Assembly (NCBI GenBank): GCA_028554795.2
Contig: CM068825.1
Coordinates: 159,833,398-159,897,397, forward strand
Source: Sinohyriopsis cumingii
Lineage: Eukaryota > Mollusca > Bivalvia > Unionida > Unionidae
Direction: 5' to 3'
Length of the DNA: 64,000 nt
Part shown: positions 1-11,199 of the stretch, piece after piece
Layout of the letters: the number at the start of each line of letters is the position of its first letter
How positions within the stretch are numbered: the stretch's first letter is position 1
Made by a program: the position numbers and the translations under genes
Notes under the pieces: model-generated
Seen by the model: only the letters and a program-made list of their open reading frames with translations
Told to the model about the DNA's origin: nothing
The model's database searches: none

Positions 1-2168
1 AGACTGAAACAGTTTTGATGCCTCCTATTACTTTTGGACAAGTGTATATAACTTTCTAGGCCAATAAACCAGCCCGTCAACCTAAATGATATCGATTAGC
101 AGTTTAGGGGCTGATATCGCCTATTCATTAAAACCTGCACAAATCTGCAGAAAATCTTGCCTGCATACTTCAGTGTATATATTATATGCTTACCGGTATT
201 TTTCGCGGATGTGGCGCCACCGTCGGCTGAAGGGTTCTTTTGGTGACACGTAAATTATATTTTCGAAGCAAATCTTATTTTTCTTGACTTGTAAATCCAA
301 GTTTAATAGCAAAATCATCTGTCCTGTGGCCTTTTTGAATTTTTGCGCTAGACATGGTTGTTAGTAAATACCTACAAGTGTCTAAGGTGTACGCAGGTTT
401 GTTCCGGAAAGATTTGCATTCAGCCAAATTTTACATTTTAATGAACAGGTGAGATTAGACCCACATACCGTCCACCAATATCAACTCAGATTTGGGGGCT
501 GATTTATCGGTAAGAACTTTCATAATCCCAAATAATATAAAATTTCATTCGTGCCGTAACGATAATTTCGAAGCGTAAAAGAGTGGAATGTAATAAATGC
601 AAGGCAGCATTTTCGTTTTGTTCCAAGCCAAGGGAAGGAACTCTCACATTCAGGAATATGCTCTATTTTGCTTAGATTATGATTTTATTTCCTTTTTCTG
701 GGACTGATGCTGACTGGCATTGATAATACGTTACACATGTACTTTCCCTCAAAAGAAATGTGCAATTTAGCCATGAGCCATATGTCAGCCAATTTGTAGA
801 AATGGTGTATCATTATATTTATCACGTGATCCTTTTGTGCTGAAGATGCAGTCTATTATAAAATAACATTAAGTAAAAGGCCCTTTTCACTTGGTGTTTA
901 TAACGTTTTTTAAAAATATCGTTTTTGTAGGTCAAATTTCACACTAAAATCAAATGTATGTAGAGGCGGATCCACAACTATTGTTTAGTATCGCTTTGGA
1001 CGAAGGTAAACAAGTAGTAGAGGGGTTTGTGTGACAGAACCCGACCCAACTCCTGCATTTTAAACAGGCCATGCATGTTTTTATATATTCCTGCTTGTTT
1101 GAAATCGGTCATAATACAATTTGATTCATATGGAAGCAATGAATCGGTCGATGTCGCGCTATTACCTAGCATTTTAAGCTCGAAGGAGCAAATGAGCTTC
1201 TAGGCTGTTCATATCTTCCATTATAAATTACATTACAAGGTTTTGGATGCAGACGCCAAAATGATACTGCTGGTTTTCATATTTCATTTGCTCTGATTGA
1301 AGTCCCTCTCGACTGCTTGATTCTTTCAGAAAGGAATGCAATAAACCGAAATAAAGCTGTAAGACATTTTATTAATTTCGGTGGGAAATTGTGCTTCATG
1401 GCTGAGGCAACAATTTACTTTCTCAAGATCCCATGGTAAAGTTGATTTAATTTAAAACAATTATACATGGTTGTTAAGAGACTGACTACAACCGTTTACA
1501 AATGATGGGTTTGTGGACTTTTGTTTACAAATGGGTGGGTTTGTGGATTTTCGTTTAAAATGGTGGATTTGTTAACCTTCTCCTGAGGATAATAATGTCG
1601 GTCCACGGAATCAAATAGTCATTTCACTTTTCGAAATGGCATTTATTGCCTCATAAAGACTCAGAAACAACTGTAAAAAGCTTTATGTGAAGTAAGAAGC
1701 ATCTTTAAGTTCTTATTAGCATTCAAGATCATATTGGCATGACTTTGTAATCTTTGATTGATGTTCTAAGAAAAAGACCCGCTTCTTTTCAGATTACTTG
1801 CTTGTCAAAATAGGTTCTTTCCAGAAACATCAAGGTATCGTTCAAAATTGTATATTGTGTCCCCAGATCATATCCAACCAAGTTAAAAAGAAAAATTGTC
1901 AGGGATGAAAACATCGACTGTTTTCTTAGTCGTCCTAAATCTTGCAATTGTCAGAGATGAAACGTCAACTGTTTTCGTAGTCGTCCTAAATTGTGCTCTC
2001 TACAAGCTTTTATGTTTATTCCATAACCCTTTGAATTCTTGACCTCCAAGTCACTAGTTTGCGGGTCAGTTTTATTCAGCCGTTTATTAAATTTCTTTGT
2101 TTCCATTTGATAACATATAAAATGACACACTTAAGGTTCTGCCCCTCAGGGTCATACTGGCTGACCTA
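1..2168. other. Spacer, no gene recognised
   Basis: AT-rich single-copy-looking DNA. The only open frame is about 64 codons on the minus strand near 978-1172 and resembles no family I know. I see no tandem repeat, SINE head or TIR in this stretch. Confidence 0.5.
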
Positions 2169-2221
2169 GTGTGTACCATTAACACAAGAATCTACTTGCA
2201 CTTGTTTTGGGACTTTGTGTT

Positions 2222-4738
2222 TAGGCATATTTCACGGCATCACCTCATTACTTACGTCATATACCATGTTGGGTTATTTCACGGCATCACCTCATTACTT
2301 ACGTCATATACCATGTTGGGTTATTTCACGGCATCATCTCATTACTTACGTCATAAACCATGTTGGGGTATTTGATGGCATCATCTCATTACTTACGTCA
2401 TATACCATGTTGTGGTATTTGATGGCATCATCTCGTTACTTACGTCATATATACCACGTTGGGATATTTCACGGCATCGTCTCATTATTTACGTCATATA
2501 CCATGTTGGGGTATTTAATGGCATCCCATCATTAGTTACATCATAAACCATGTTGGGATATTTCACGGCATCATCTATTTACTTACGTCATATACCATAT
2601 TGGGACATTTGATGGCATCATCTCATTACTTACGTCAAATACCATGTTGGGACATTTAATGGCATCAATTCATTACTTACGTCATATACCATGTTGGGAC
2701 ATTTGATGGCATCATCTCATTGTGCATGTCATTTACCATGGTGGTATACCATGTACGGACATTTAATGGCATCACCTCATTACTTACGTCATATACCATG
2801 TTGGGATATTCCACGGCATCATCTCATTACTTACGTGATATACAGTATTGGGGTATTTAATGGCATCACCTCATTACTTACGTCATATATTATGTTGGGA
2901 TATTTGATGGCATAATCTCATTACTTACGTCATATACCCAGTTGCGACATTTCATGGCATCATCTCATTTCTTACGTCATATACCATGTTGGGACATTTA
3001 ATGGCATCACCTCATTACTTACAACATATACTGTTGCTGGGGTATTTAATTGCATCACCTCATTATTTACGTCATATGCCATGTTTGGACATTTGATGGC
3101 ATCATCCCATTACTTACGTCAAACACCATGTTAGGAGATTCGATGGCATCACCTCAATACTTACGTCATATCTCATGTTGTGACATTTAATGACATTACA
3201 TCATTACTTACGTTATTACCATATTGGGATATTTCACGGCATCACCTCATTACTTACTTCATATACCATGTTGGGACCATTTATGGCATCACGTCATTAT
3301 TTACGTATTATACCATTTTGGGACATTTGATTGCATAATCTCATTACTTACGTTATATACCATCTTGGGACATTTAATGGCATCACCTCATTACTTACGT
3401 CATATACCATGTTGGGTTATTTAATGGCATCACCTCATTACTTACGTCATATACCCAATTGCGACATTTCATGGCATCATCTCATTACTTACGTCATATA
3501 CCATGTTGGGATATTTAATGGCATCGCCTCATTACTTAATTCATATAACCAGTTGCGACATTTAATGGCATCACCTCATTACTTACGTCATATACTATGC
3601 TGGGGTATTTAATTGCATCACCTCATTATTTACGTCATATACCGTATTGAGACATTTGATGGCATCATCCCATTACTTACGTCATGTACCATATTGGGAT
3701 ATTTCACGGCATCATCTCATTACTTACGTCATATACCATGTTTGGACATTTGATGGCATCATCCCATTACTTACGTCATATACCATGTTAGGAGATTCGA
3801 TGGCATCACCTCAATACTTACGTCATATACCATGTTGGGACCTTTGATGTCATCACCTCATTACTTACGTCATATACCATTTTGAGACATTTATTAGCAT
3901 CACCTCATTTCTTACGTCATATACCATGTTGGGATATTTAATGGCAGCATCCCATTACCTACATCATATACCATTTTGGGACGTTTGATGGCATCATCCC
4001 ATTACTTACTTCATATACCATGTTGGGATATTCGATGGCATCACCTCATTACTTACGTCATATACCATGTTAGGGTATTTAATGGCATCACCTCATTACT
4101 TACGTCATATACCACGTTGGGACATTTAATGGCATCACCTCGTTACTTACGTCATATACCATTTTGGGACATTTGATGACATAATCCCATTACTTACGTC
4201 ATATACTATCATAGGACATTTGATGGCATAACCTCATCACTTACGTCATATACCATGTTAGGACATTTGATGGCATCACCTCATTACTTACGTCATATAC
4301 CATGTTGGGATATTCGATGGCATCACCTCATTACTTACGTCATATACCATGTTAAGGTATTTAATGGCATCACCTCATTACTTACGTCATATACTTGGGT
4401 GGGACATTTAATGGCATCACCTCGTTACTTACGTCATATACCATTTTGGGACATTTGATGACATAATCCCATTACTTACGTCATATACTATGTTAGGACA
4501 TTTGATGGCATAACCTTATCACTTACGTCATATACCATGTTAGGACATTTGATGGCATCACCTCATTACTTATGTCATATACCATGTTGGGACATTCGAT
4601 GGCATCACGTCATGACTTACGTCATATACCATGTTGGGACATTCGATGGCATCTCCTCATTACTTACGTCATATAGCATGTTGGGACATTTGATGGCATC
4701 ACTTCATTACTTACGTCATCTACCATGTTGGGATACTT
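2222..4738. repeat. 47-bp minisatellite, about 53 units
   Basis: A long tandem array whose 47-bp unit contains GGCATCACCTCATTACTTAC followed by GTCATATACCATGTTGGG. The period is exact where measured (for example 2274 to 2321). Units differ by scattered substitutions and a few small indels. Because 47 is not a multiple of 3, the peptide frame rotates every unit; the open frames of 60-106 codons here are by-products of a low stop density and are not called as genes. Nearly every unit holds TTACGTCA, which reads TGACGTAA on the other strand, a variant of the ATF/CREB binding site. Confidence 0.95.
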
Positions 4739-4739
4739 T

Positions 4740-5770
4740 ATGTATGGTCTGATGATACTGATGAGTGGGTGGATAAAATCAAAAATGAAATTAATAAATC
4801 AAAGGTGACAAAATATCGTATATAAGGTCATACTTCTTTATTAATATCATATATCTTTCCTAAAAGTGAAAGATAGAGAACTTTCCAGAGATGGTAACAC
4901 CACAATGGCGATATTGCTCTAATAATCATCGTTGCGATGTCGATGTTTGTGACATTGATACGTTTCAATATTTAATTATGAAATATATAATAAACAGTAG
5001 TATCAGATACTTGATTAGCAATGGAATCACTTTGTCTATTTGGTATTGGTTTATTTTTTTAAGTCATGGCGCTTCTGTTTAAGAAATAATAACAAGAAGA
5101 AGAAGAAGAAGAAGAAGAACAAGAAGAACAAGAACAAGAAATACAATGGAATAAAATGAAAGCGACACTATGATGAAGGGAAACAACTCCCAAACCTAAG
5201 ATGTGTCGAGAAATAGAATTATTCTCCTTGCACTGTGGTCGTAAATTTTACAAGGGTTCCGAACAGCTATAACAAAGATCCAATCTTATCCACACACAAA
5301 AAAACAATATAACAAACTGACTGAACGACAAGTAAACAAACAAACAAACACAATAACAATATAAGTAGGCACCTAAATTAACAGAGTCTCTCAGTAAAAT
5401 GTATGCAAAATGTCTAAGATTCCGATTTTAAATCAAATCAGAATCCTTTATGAAAATGCTTGTTGTTGTGTTTTCTTTGCTAATTGTGTGTGGCTGTCTT
5501 ATTTCAAGGGCTGTTTTTATTTCTTCTTTTGTCTGGAAATGGGAATATCACAGTTGGATGACATGAAAATAAATTTAGAAAATAATTTCCTTGACAAGAA
5601 GAGATTTCAGTGGGAAAGGTGACGTTTTTGCGTAAAAACCAAACGAGTTACCTAGAGCAATTTGTTAACATGATTATGCGTACATGTCGCTAAAGTTTCG
5701 TACTTTCGTATCTTGTGGCAAGATTGCACAAGTGCAGTGATAATGTATAGAAAGATATACCGATTTGGCT
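4740..5770. other. Spacer with a short AAG tract
   Basis: No gene recognised. A purine tract of AAG/AAC repeats lies at about 5094-5142, and a short CAAA repeat at about 5330-5352. Open frames of 63-70 codons near 4891 and 5410 match no known domain. Confidence 0.5.
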
Positions 5771-5835
5771 ACATAAATGTCATCAAATTGAAATCGGTAA
5801 CCCATCTTGCTGACGTAATAGACGTACAAATCGCA

Positions 5836-6600
5836 CATGAAATAGAAATAAAAGATGTCCATATTTCATATGCGATAGAATTATATAGAGATGTCCATAG
5901 TCCACATGAAATAGAAATATAAGATGTATATATTCCATATGAGATAGAATTATATAGAGATGTCGATAGCCCACATGAAATAGAAATATAAGATGCCTAT
6001 ATTCCATATGCGCTAGACTTATATGGAGATGTCCATAGAACACATGAAATAGAAATATATGTATATATTCCATATGCGATAGAATTATATAGAGATGTCC
6101 ATAGCCCACATGAAATATAAATATAAGATGTCTATATCCCATATGCGATAGAATTATGTAGATATGCCAATAGCCCAAATGAAATAGCAATATAAGATGT
6201 ATATATTCCATATGTGATAGAATTATATAGAGATGTCCATAGCCCACATGAAACAGAAATAGATGTCTATATATAATATGATATTGAATTATTTAGAGAT
6301 GTCCATAGCCCACATGAAATAGAAATATGAGATGTCTATATCCCATATGCGATAGAATTATATCGAGATGTCTATAGCCCACATGAAATAGAAATAGAAA
6401 ATGTCTATATCCCATATGAGATAGAATTATATCGAGATGTCCATAGCCCACATGAGATAGAAATATAAGATGCCTATATTCCATATGCAATAGAATTATA
6501 TCGAGATGTCCATAGCCCACATGAAATAGAAATATAAGATGTCCATATTCCATATAAAATAGAACAAAAAGATGTCAAGATCACATACGTGATAGAAATA
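5836..6600. repeat. 69-bp tandem array, about 11 units
   Basis: The unit contains GATAGAATTATATAGAGATG, then a CCCACATGAAATAGAAATA block. The period is 69 bp (5874 to 5943). As 69 is 23 codons, one minus-strand frame stays open through most units and reads as a 23-residue hydrophobic-aromatic repeat with FHVGYGHL and IILSHMEY blocks, giving frames of 154 and 86 codons. There is no start-proximal signal peptide or non-repetitive domain, so I treat the frame as a property of the array. The last units decay into the ~600-bp repeat that follows. Confidence 0.9.
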
Positions 6601-6639
6601 AAAAAGATATCCAGAGCACATATGGTGGCATTCCACAGT

Positions 6640-7240
6640 TTCGTTTTATTGCATAGGGTTAGGTTTTTAATGGAAAAGAATTTCCCAGATTTTCCTCACT
6701 GGTTTAATCTGCTATTTAAGAACAATGTATATCTTAGATATTATTAAACGATATTTTAATTCACTTCATTTTGGTGTATGACTGATGTGAGAAATTTGGA
6801 TTATAGAGTATACAGCTAGGCCTTAGTTCAGATACGCATTTATTAAACGACTGCTAGCTCCGCTTGGTCATTTTCACTTCCTGTAATTCAGACGTAAATT
6901 GTGAGAAAAAGCAGATAACATTTTTCATTTATTTAGATTTTTTTCATTCCTTCATTGCACAAAATTCGCTTTCCGTATTTTAATAAGTGGCCACAATAAC
7001 GTACTTTAGACTAACTCAGTATGATTTTTTTTACCACATTTGGACCAACCATTGTGGTTAGCTGTATGTTTAGATCACGTACATTTTCCACAAGTACAAT
7101 ATCCGACGACATTTCAACGATAGTATATGAATGTAACAGAGAGCTATGCCAACATGTTCTCCATTTTGAACGTTGCAAATACCAACAACTTCACTTTATA
7201 CCTGTCACTCTCTCAGAAATTCATATCTGTAAAGCGCCCT
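6640..7240 (+). repeat. ~600-bp dispersed repeat, copy 1
   Basis: Aligns by eye along its length with 24395-25020 (same strand) and with the reverse complement of 8975-9495. Shared landmarks in order: GCATAGGGTTAGG, AAAGAATTTCCC.G..TTTCCTCACTGG, TTCATTTTGGTGTATGA, TATAGAGTATACAGCT.GGCCTTA, CTTGGTCATTTTCACTTCCT, GTACTTTAGACTAA.TCAG, GTATGCCAACATTCTC-like and GTCACTCTCTCA. No tRNA head or poly-A tail is seen. A weak palindromic match between the ends (GGTGGC... against ...AAGCGCCCTCTATGCAG) hints at a non-autonomous DNA transposon, but this is not proven. Confidence 0.75.
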
Positions 7241-7287
7241 CTATGCAGTAGAAATAAAGGATGTCCAGATCACATATACAGTAGAGT

Positions 7288-7430
7288 GACCGCTCCGGTG
7301 GCCTAGTGGTTAGAGCGTCCGCCTCGGATGCGGGAGGTCGTGGGTTCAACCCCGGCCGAGTTAAAATAAAGACTTACAAAAATGGTACTAACAGCTGCCT
7401 CGTTTGGCGCTCAGCATTAAGAGGTTAGAA
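7288..7430 (+). mobile_element. tRNA-derived SINE (family A), truncated copy
   Basis: A tRNA-like head with an A box (TGGCCTAGTGGTTAGAGC) and a B box (GGGTTCAACCCC at about 7342-7353) is followed by the family body, including TGCCTCG.TTGGCGCTCAGC. The copy stops short of the CA-rich tail seen in copy B. The missing body and the repeated presence of the same head nearby argue against a working tRNA gene. Confidence 0.85.
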
Positions 7431-7555
7431 TTTGAAACAATATTATTGCCAATCAAATGTTAAGAACTTCAATTCATTTTCTTTTCAAGTTATTCAAAGT
7501 GAATATTTACTTGTTTCATATCAGTTTACTCCATTATTTGTCATGTTCTTTGCAT

Positions 7556-7708
7556 TTTAGATCACAATCTTTCAGTCATACCGCTACGATGTCTGCAGTG
7601 TGGCAGTTTAGAGTGATGTCTAACACTGGAACATCATGCCGCAGACATGTAGCATGATGTCCCACTCAGTCACATTATCCTGACACCAGGCCGACCAGTC
7701 CTAACACA
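7556..7708 (-). mobile_element. SINE family A tail segment, inverted
   Basis: Reverse complement of the 3' body of copy B (about 7855-8008): CCAGGCCGACCAGTCCTAAC here pairs with GTTAAGACTGGTCGGCCTGG there, with high similarity over about 150 bp. With the head between them, this makes a roughly 450-bp inverted arrangement. No separate head belongs to this segment. Confidence 0.8.
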
Positions 7709-7711
7709 AAC

Positions 7712-8045
7712 GGACCGCTCCTGTGGCCTGGTGGTTAGAACGTCCGCTTCGGATGCGGGAGGTTGTGGGTTCGAACCCCGGCCTAGTCATACCAAAGACT
7801 TATCAAAAAAGGTACTAACAGCTGCCTCGCTAGGCGCTCGGCATTAAGATGTTAGTGTTAAGACTGGTCGGCCTGGTGTCAGGATAATGTTACTGGGTGT
7901 AACATCATGCTACATGTCAGCGCAATGAAGCCCCAATGCTAGACATCACTATAAACTGCCACACCGAAGACATCGTAGCGATATGACTGGAAAATTGTTA
8001 AATCTACGTTAAAAATATAAATCACACACTCACACACACACTCCT
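7712..8045 (+). mobile_element. tRNA-derived SINE (family A), near full-length copy
   Basis: Starts GGACCGCTCCTGTGGCCTGG and has both pol III internal boxes (A near 7724; B, GGGTTCGAACCCC, near 7767). A body of about 250 bp ends in CTACGTTAAAAATATAAATC and a CA-rich tail. At about 330 bp it is the reference copy for the family in this window. The head, with a TCGGATGCGGGAGG anticodon-arm region, looks tRNA-derived, but I cannot name the isotype safely. Confidence 0.88.
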
Positions 8046-8053
8046 AATACAAA

Positions 8054-8157
8054 CCTCGTAATGCTGAGCGCCTAGCGAGGCAGCTATTAGTACCATTTTG
8101 ATAAGTCTTTGGTATGACCCGTCCCGGGTTCAAATCCGCGACCTCCCTCATCTGAGG
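8054..8157 (-). mobile_element. SINE family A head, inverted copy C
   Basis: On the minus strand this reads a head with GGATTTGAACCCGGGAC, then CATACCAAAGACTTATCAAA and the GCTAGGCGCTCAGC body. It abuts a plus-strand tail segment, so head and tail of this copy point in opposite directions, which implies an internal inversion or two independent partial insertions. Confidence 0.8.
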
Positions 8158-8159
8158 CT

Positions 8160-8305
8160 GGGTGGGACATCATGCTACATGTCTGCGGCAAGATGCCCTA
8201 TTGCTAGACATCACTATAAACTGCCACACTGCCGACATCGAGGCGATATGACTGAGAACGTTTTAAAGCTACGTTAAAAATCCAAAACACACACACACAC
8301 ACAAT
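8160..8305 (+). mobile_element. SINE family A tail segment, copy C
   Basis: GGGTGGGACATCATGCTACA through CTACGTTAAAAATCC and an ACACAC tail; about 145 bp matching the 3' part of copy B. It directly follows an inverted head. Confidence 0.8.
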
Positions 8306-8421
8306 TATGAAAAAGAAACAAAATGTAATGACTTAGTTCCTTCAAATTCCGATGTTATATATGAGTGTCGCCTATTCATGGGCATGTCTTTCTTGTTTGT
8401 GTGTATGTGTGTATGTGTTGG

Positions 8422-8462
8422 GGGGTTTTTTTTTCTTTTTTTTTTTTTCTTTTTTTTTTCTC
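8422..8462. repeat. Poly-T tract
   Basis: Interrupted T run preceded by a GTGTATGTGTGTATGTGTTGG stretch. Simple sequence, nothing else seen. Confidence 0.85.
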
Positions 8463-8974
8463 AGGAGGTTAGATAAGCTAGAGATCAAGCTTGGTTCAAT
8501 TGAATTTACAGTGTTTAGCTCATTGAATCGGACGTAGACTTCAACCATGAACAGCTTCGAATGTTTCTTCGATTCAAATGAAAAGCTATGTATGTTGTTG
8601 TTGTTTTTTATTTATATAAAAAAAAGATTACCACTTACATCGTTGCATCAAAACCATCCATCATTTTATAATTCACGTCATGCCAGGCGTCAACCAAGTA
8701 AACGTCTTTACTTGTTCATTTGAAGATTTGATTTACTATGTATGTATCCCCACACTTCCTTCAACTTTGCACCGTGATCAGAAAAATTAAACAGTATTGT
8801 GGCTTGTACATTGTTCAGTTTGTGTCATTTAAATCATGTACAAACATTTATTTATAGATTTTCCTTACCTTTATTTCAAACCATTCGGAAACTGTTAAGC
8901 AAAGTTTGATGACAGAACATTGCAAAAGTTCTGAGTAGACCGAATAGTTTCAAGTACCGGAAGCTAGGGAACCT

Positions 8975-9495
8975 AGAGAAAAAAGCATATGGTTCCGCTA
9001 TACAGTCATAAACTACTTCTGAAAGTGGATTCAGTACGAATAAGGTGAAGTAGTGTGGGGAGAATGTTGGCATACCTTGGTGCTACTTTCATGTACTGCG
9101 ATTGAAATTTCCCTTACGTTGTATTATGGAAACAATGCGCTGCCATAAGCGGACAATTGAATGAAATGGCTACTACCATGTGTTCCACAAAAACACTTTA
9201 ACTTGTCCCAAATGCAATAACTGTAGTAGTTATTAAAGGAGAGAATATAATGTTACTAGAGAAGACGACACTATCTTCTGAAAGTGCAATAAAAATAAAC
9301 GTATCGTAAAATAATAATAAATAAAAACTAAAGTATTCTCTTTTATTTTTCTTCTCCAATAAGCTCAGGAAACGAATATGACCACGAGGAGTTATCAGTC
9401 TTTTGAAATATGCACATGTGAAGTAAGGCCAAACTGTTTCCTCTGTGAAACAAATTATACCCAAGAATCATATACCAAAATAAAGGCAATAAGAA
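8975..9495 (-). repeat. ~600-bp dispersed repeat, copy 3
   Basis: The minus strand carries the same ordered landmarks as the copies at 6640 and 24395: CTTTATTTTGGTATATGATT, GTTTGGCCTTACTTCACATG, CGTGGTCATATTCG, TTGCACTTTCAGAAG, GTATGCCAACATTCTCCCC, ACTACTTCACCTTA and a TGTATAGCG end. It is more diverged than copy 2. One frame of 88 codons is open through the middle, but differences from copy 2 fall at all codon positions, which argues against coding. Confidence 0.7.
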
Positions 9496-9506
9496 GATTT
9501 TTTTGC

Positions 9507-9514
<8 letters not shown>

Positions 9515-9587
<73 letters not shown>
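9515..9587. repeat. (TA)n microsatellite
   Basis: Pure TA repeat of about 36 units directly after copy 3 of the ~600-bp repeat. Confidence 0.97.
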
Positions 9588-9590
<3 letters not shown>

Positions 9591-9599
9591 TCTTTTTAA

Positions 9600-10230
9600 A
9601 AAGCCGTGATTACCTGAGCGAAAAAACTGCTTAACTCTTATTTTATTAAAATCAAATCATGTACAAAGAAAGAAATTGTCGTTCATTGCATTAAAAATGT
9701 ATATGACAAGGTCCAGATTTGTGTGTACGTCACTGTCATTCTTTGTATAAATCTAATTTCTGAAATTTAAATTTTTTTTTAAATAATTGGGTGATAGTTT
9801 TTTATTAAACAAAATATGGAGGTGTGTATATATAAAGTGTAATATAATTTGCGTGGGAAAGATCATGTTCATTCCTTTTAATTACTAAAAGGATATAAAA
9901 TAAGTACTACAGTCTTTGATTCTATGTCATATATTTTATGAATATAATCGTGTTAATGTAGTTGGTTTTAAATGCGAGTATAAGTATACCCCATTACGTA
10001 CTTCAGGTTAAATAGACTTGTTACCGTATATAGCCATGTATATCCTACAAGTAAACCTGCCTTTTTACGAATTCGCATTTTAATAGTATTATTGTCCATC
10101 TTAGAATTAAATTCACTTGAAGAAATGTGTGAACGTATTATGACCTGTTTTACGTTGTAGATAGTGTATACGGAAACAAGTACGTATATAGATAAATTCG
10201 AGGAAATCTTGAAAATCTGGAGACATGGAG
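9600..10230. other. Spacer, no gene recognised
   Basis: AT-rich DNA between two TA microsatellites. Open frames reported near here owe most of their length to the TA tract and are not called. Confidence 0.5.
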
Positions 10231-10233
10231 ACG

Positions 10234-11105
<872 letters not shown>

Positions 11106-11107
11106 TA

Positions 11108-11110
<3 letters not shown>

Positions 11111-11146
<36 letters not shown>

Positions 11147-11197
11147 ATACATGCATGCTTGCGTGCGTTCATACACACACACACACACACACACACA
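11111..11197. repeat. (GT)n and (CA)n microsatellite pair
   Basis: A GT tract at about 11111-11145 and a CA tract at about 11173-11197, separated by an imperfect CATACATGCATGC spacer. The two can pair as a hairpin with arms of about 25 bp. Confidence 0.9.
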
Positions 11198-11199
11198 AC

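Noticed and set aside
2169-4752. Several overlapping open frames of 60-106 codons
   Set aside because: They lie entirely in the 47-bp minisatellite, rotate frame every unit and contain nothing but the repeat.
7288-7360. Possible functional tRNA gene
   Set aside because: The same head recurs at 7712 and (inverted) at 8054 with a shared non-tRNA body and a CA-rich tail, so it is a SINE head.
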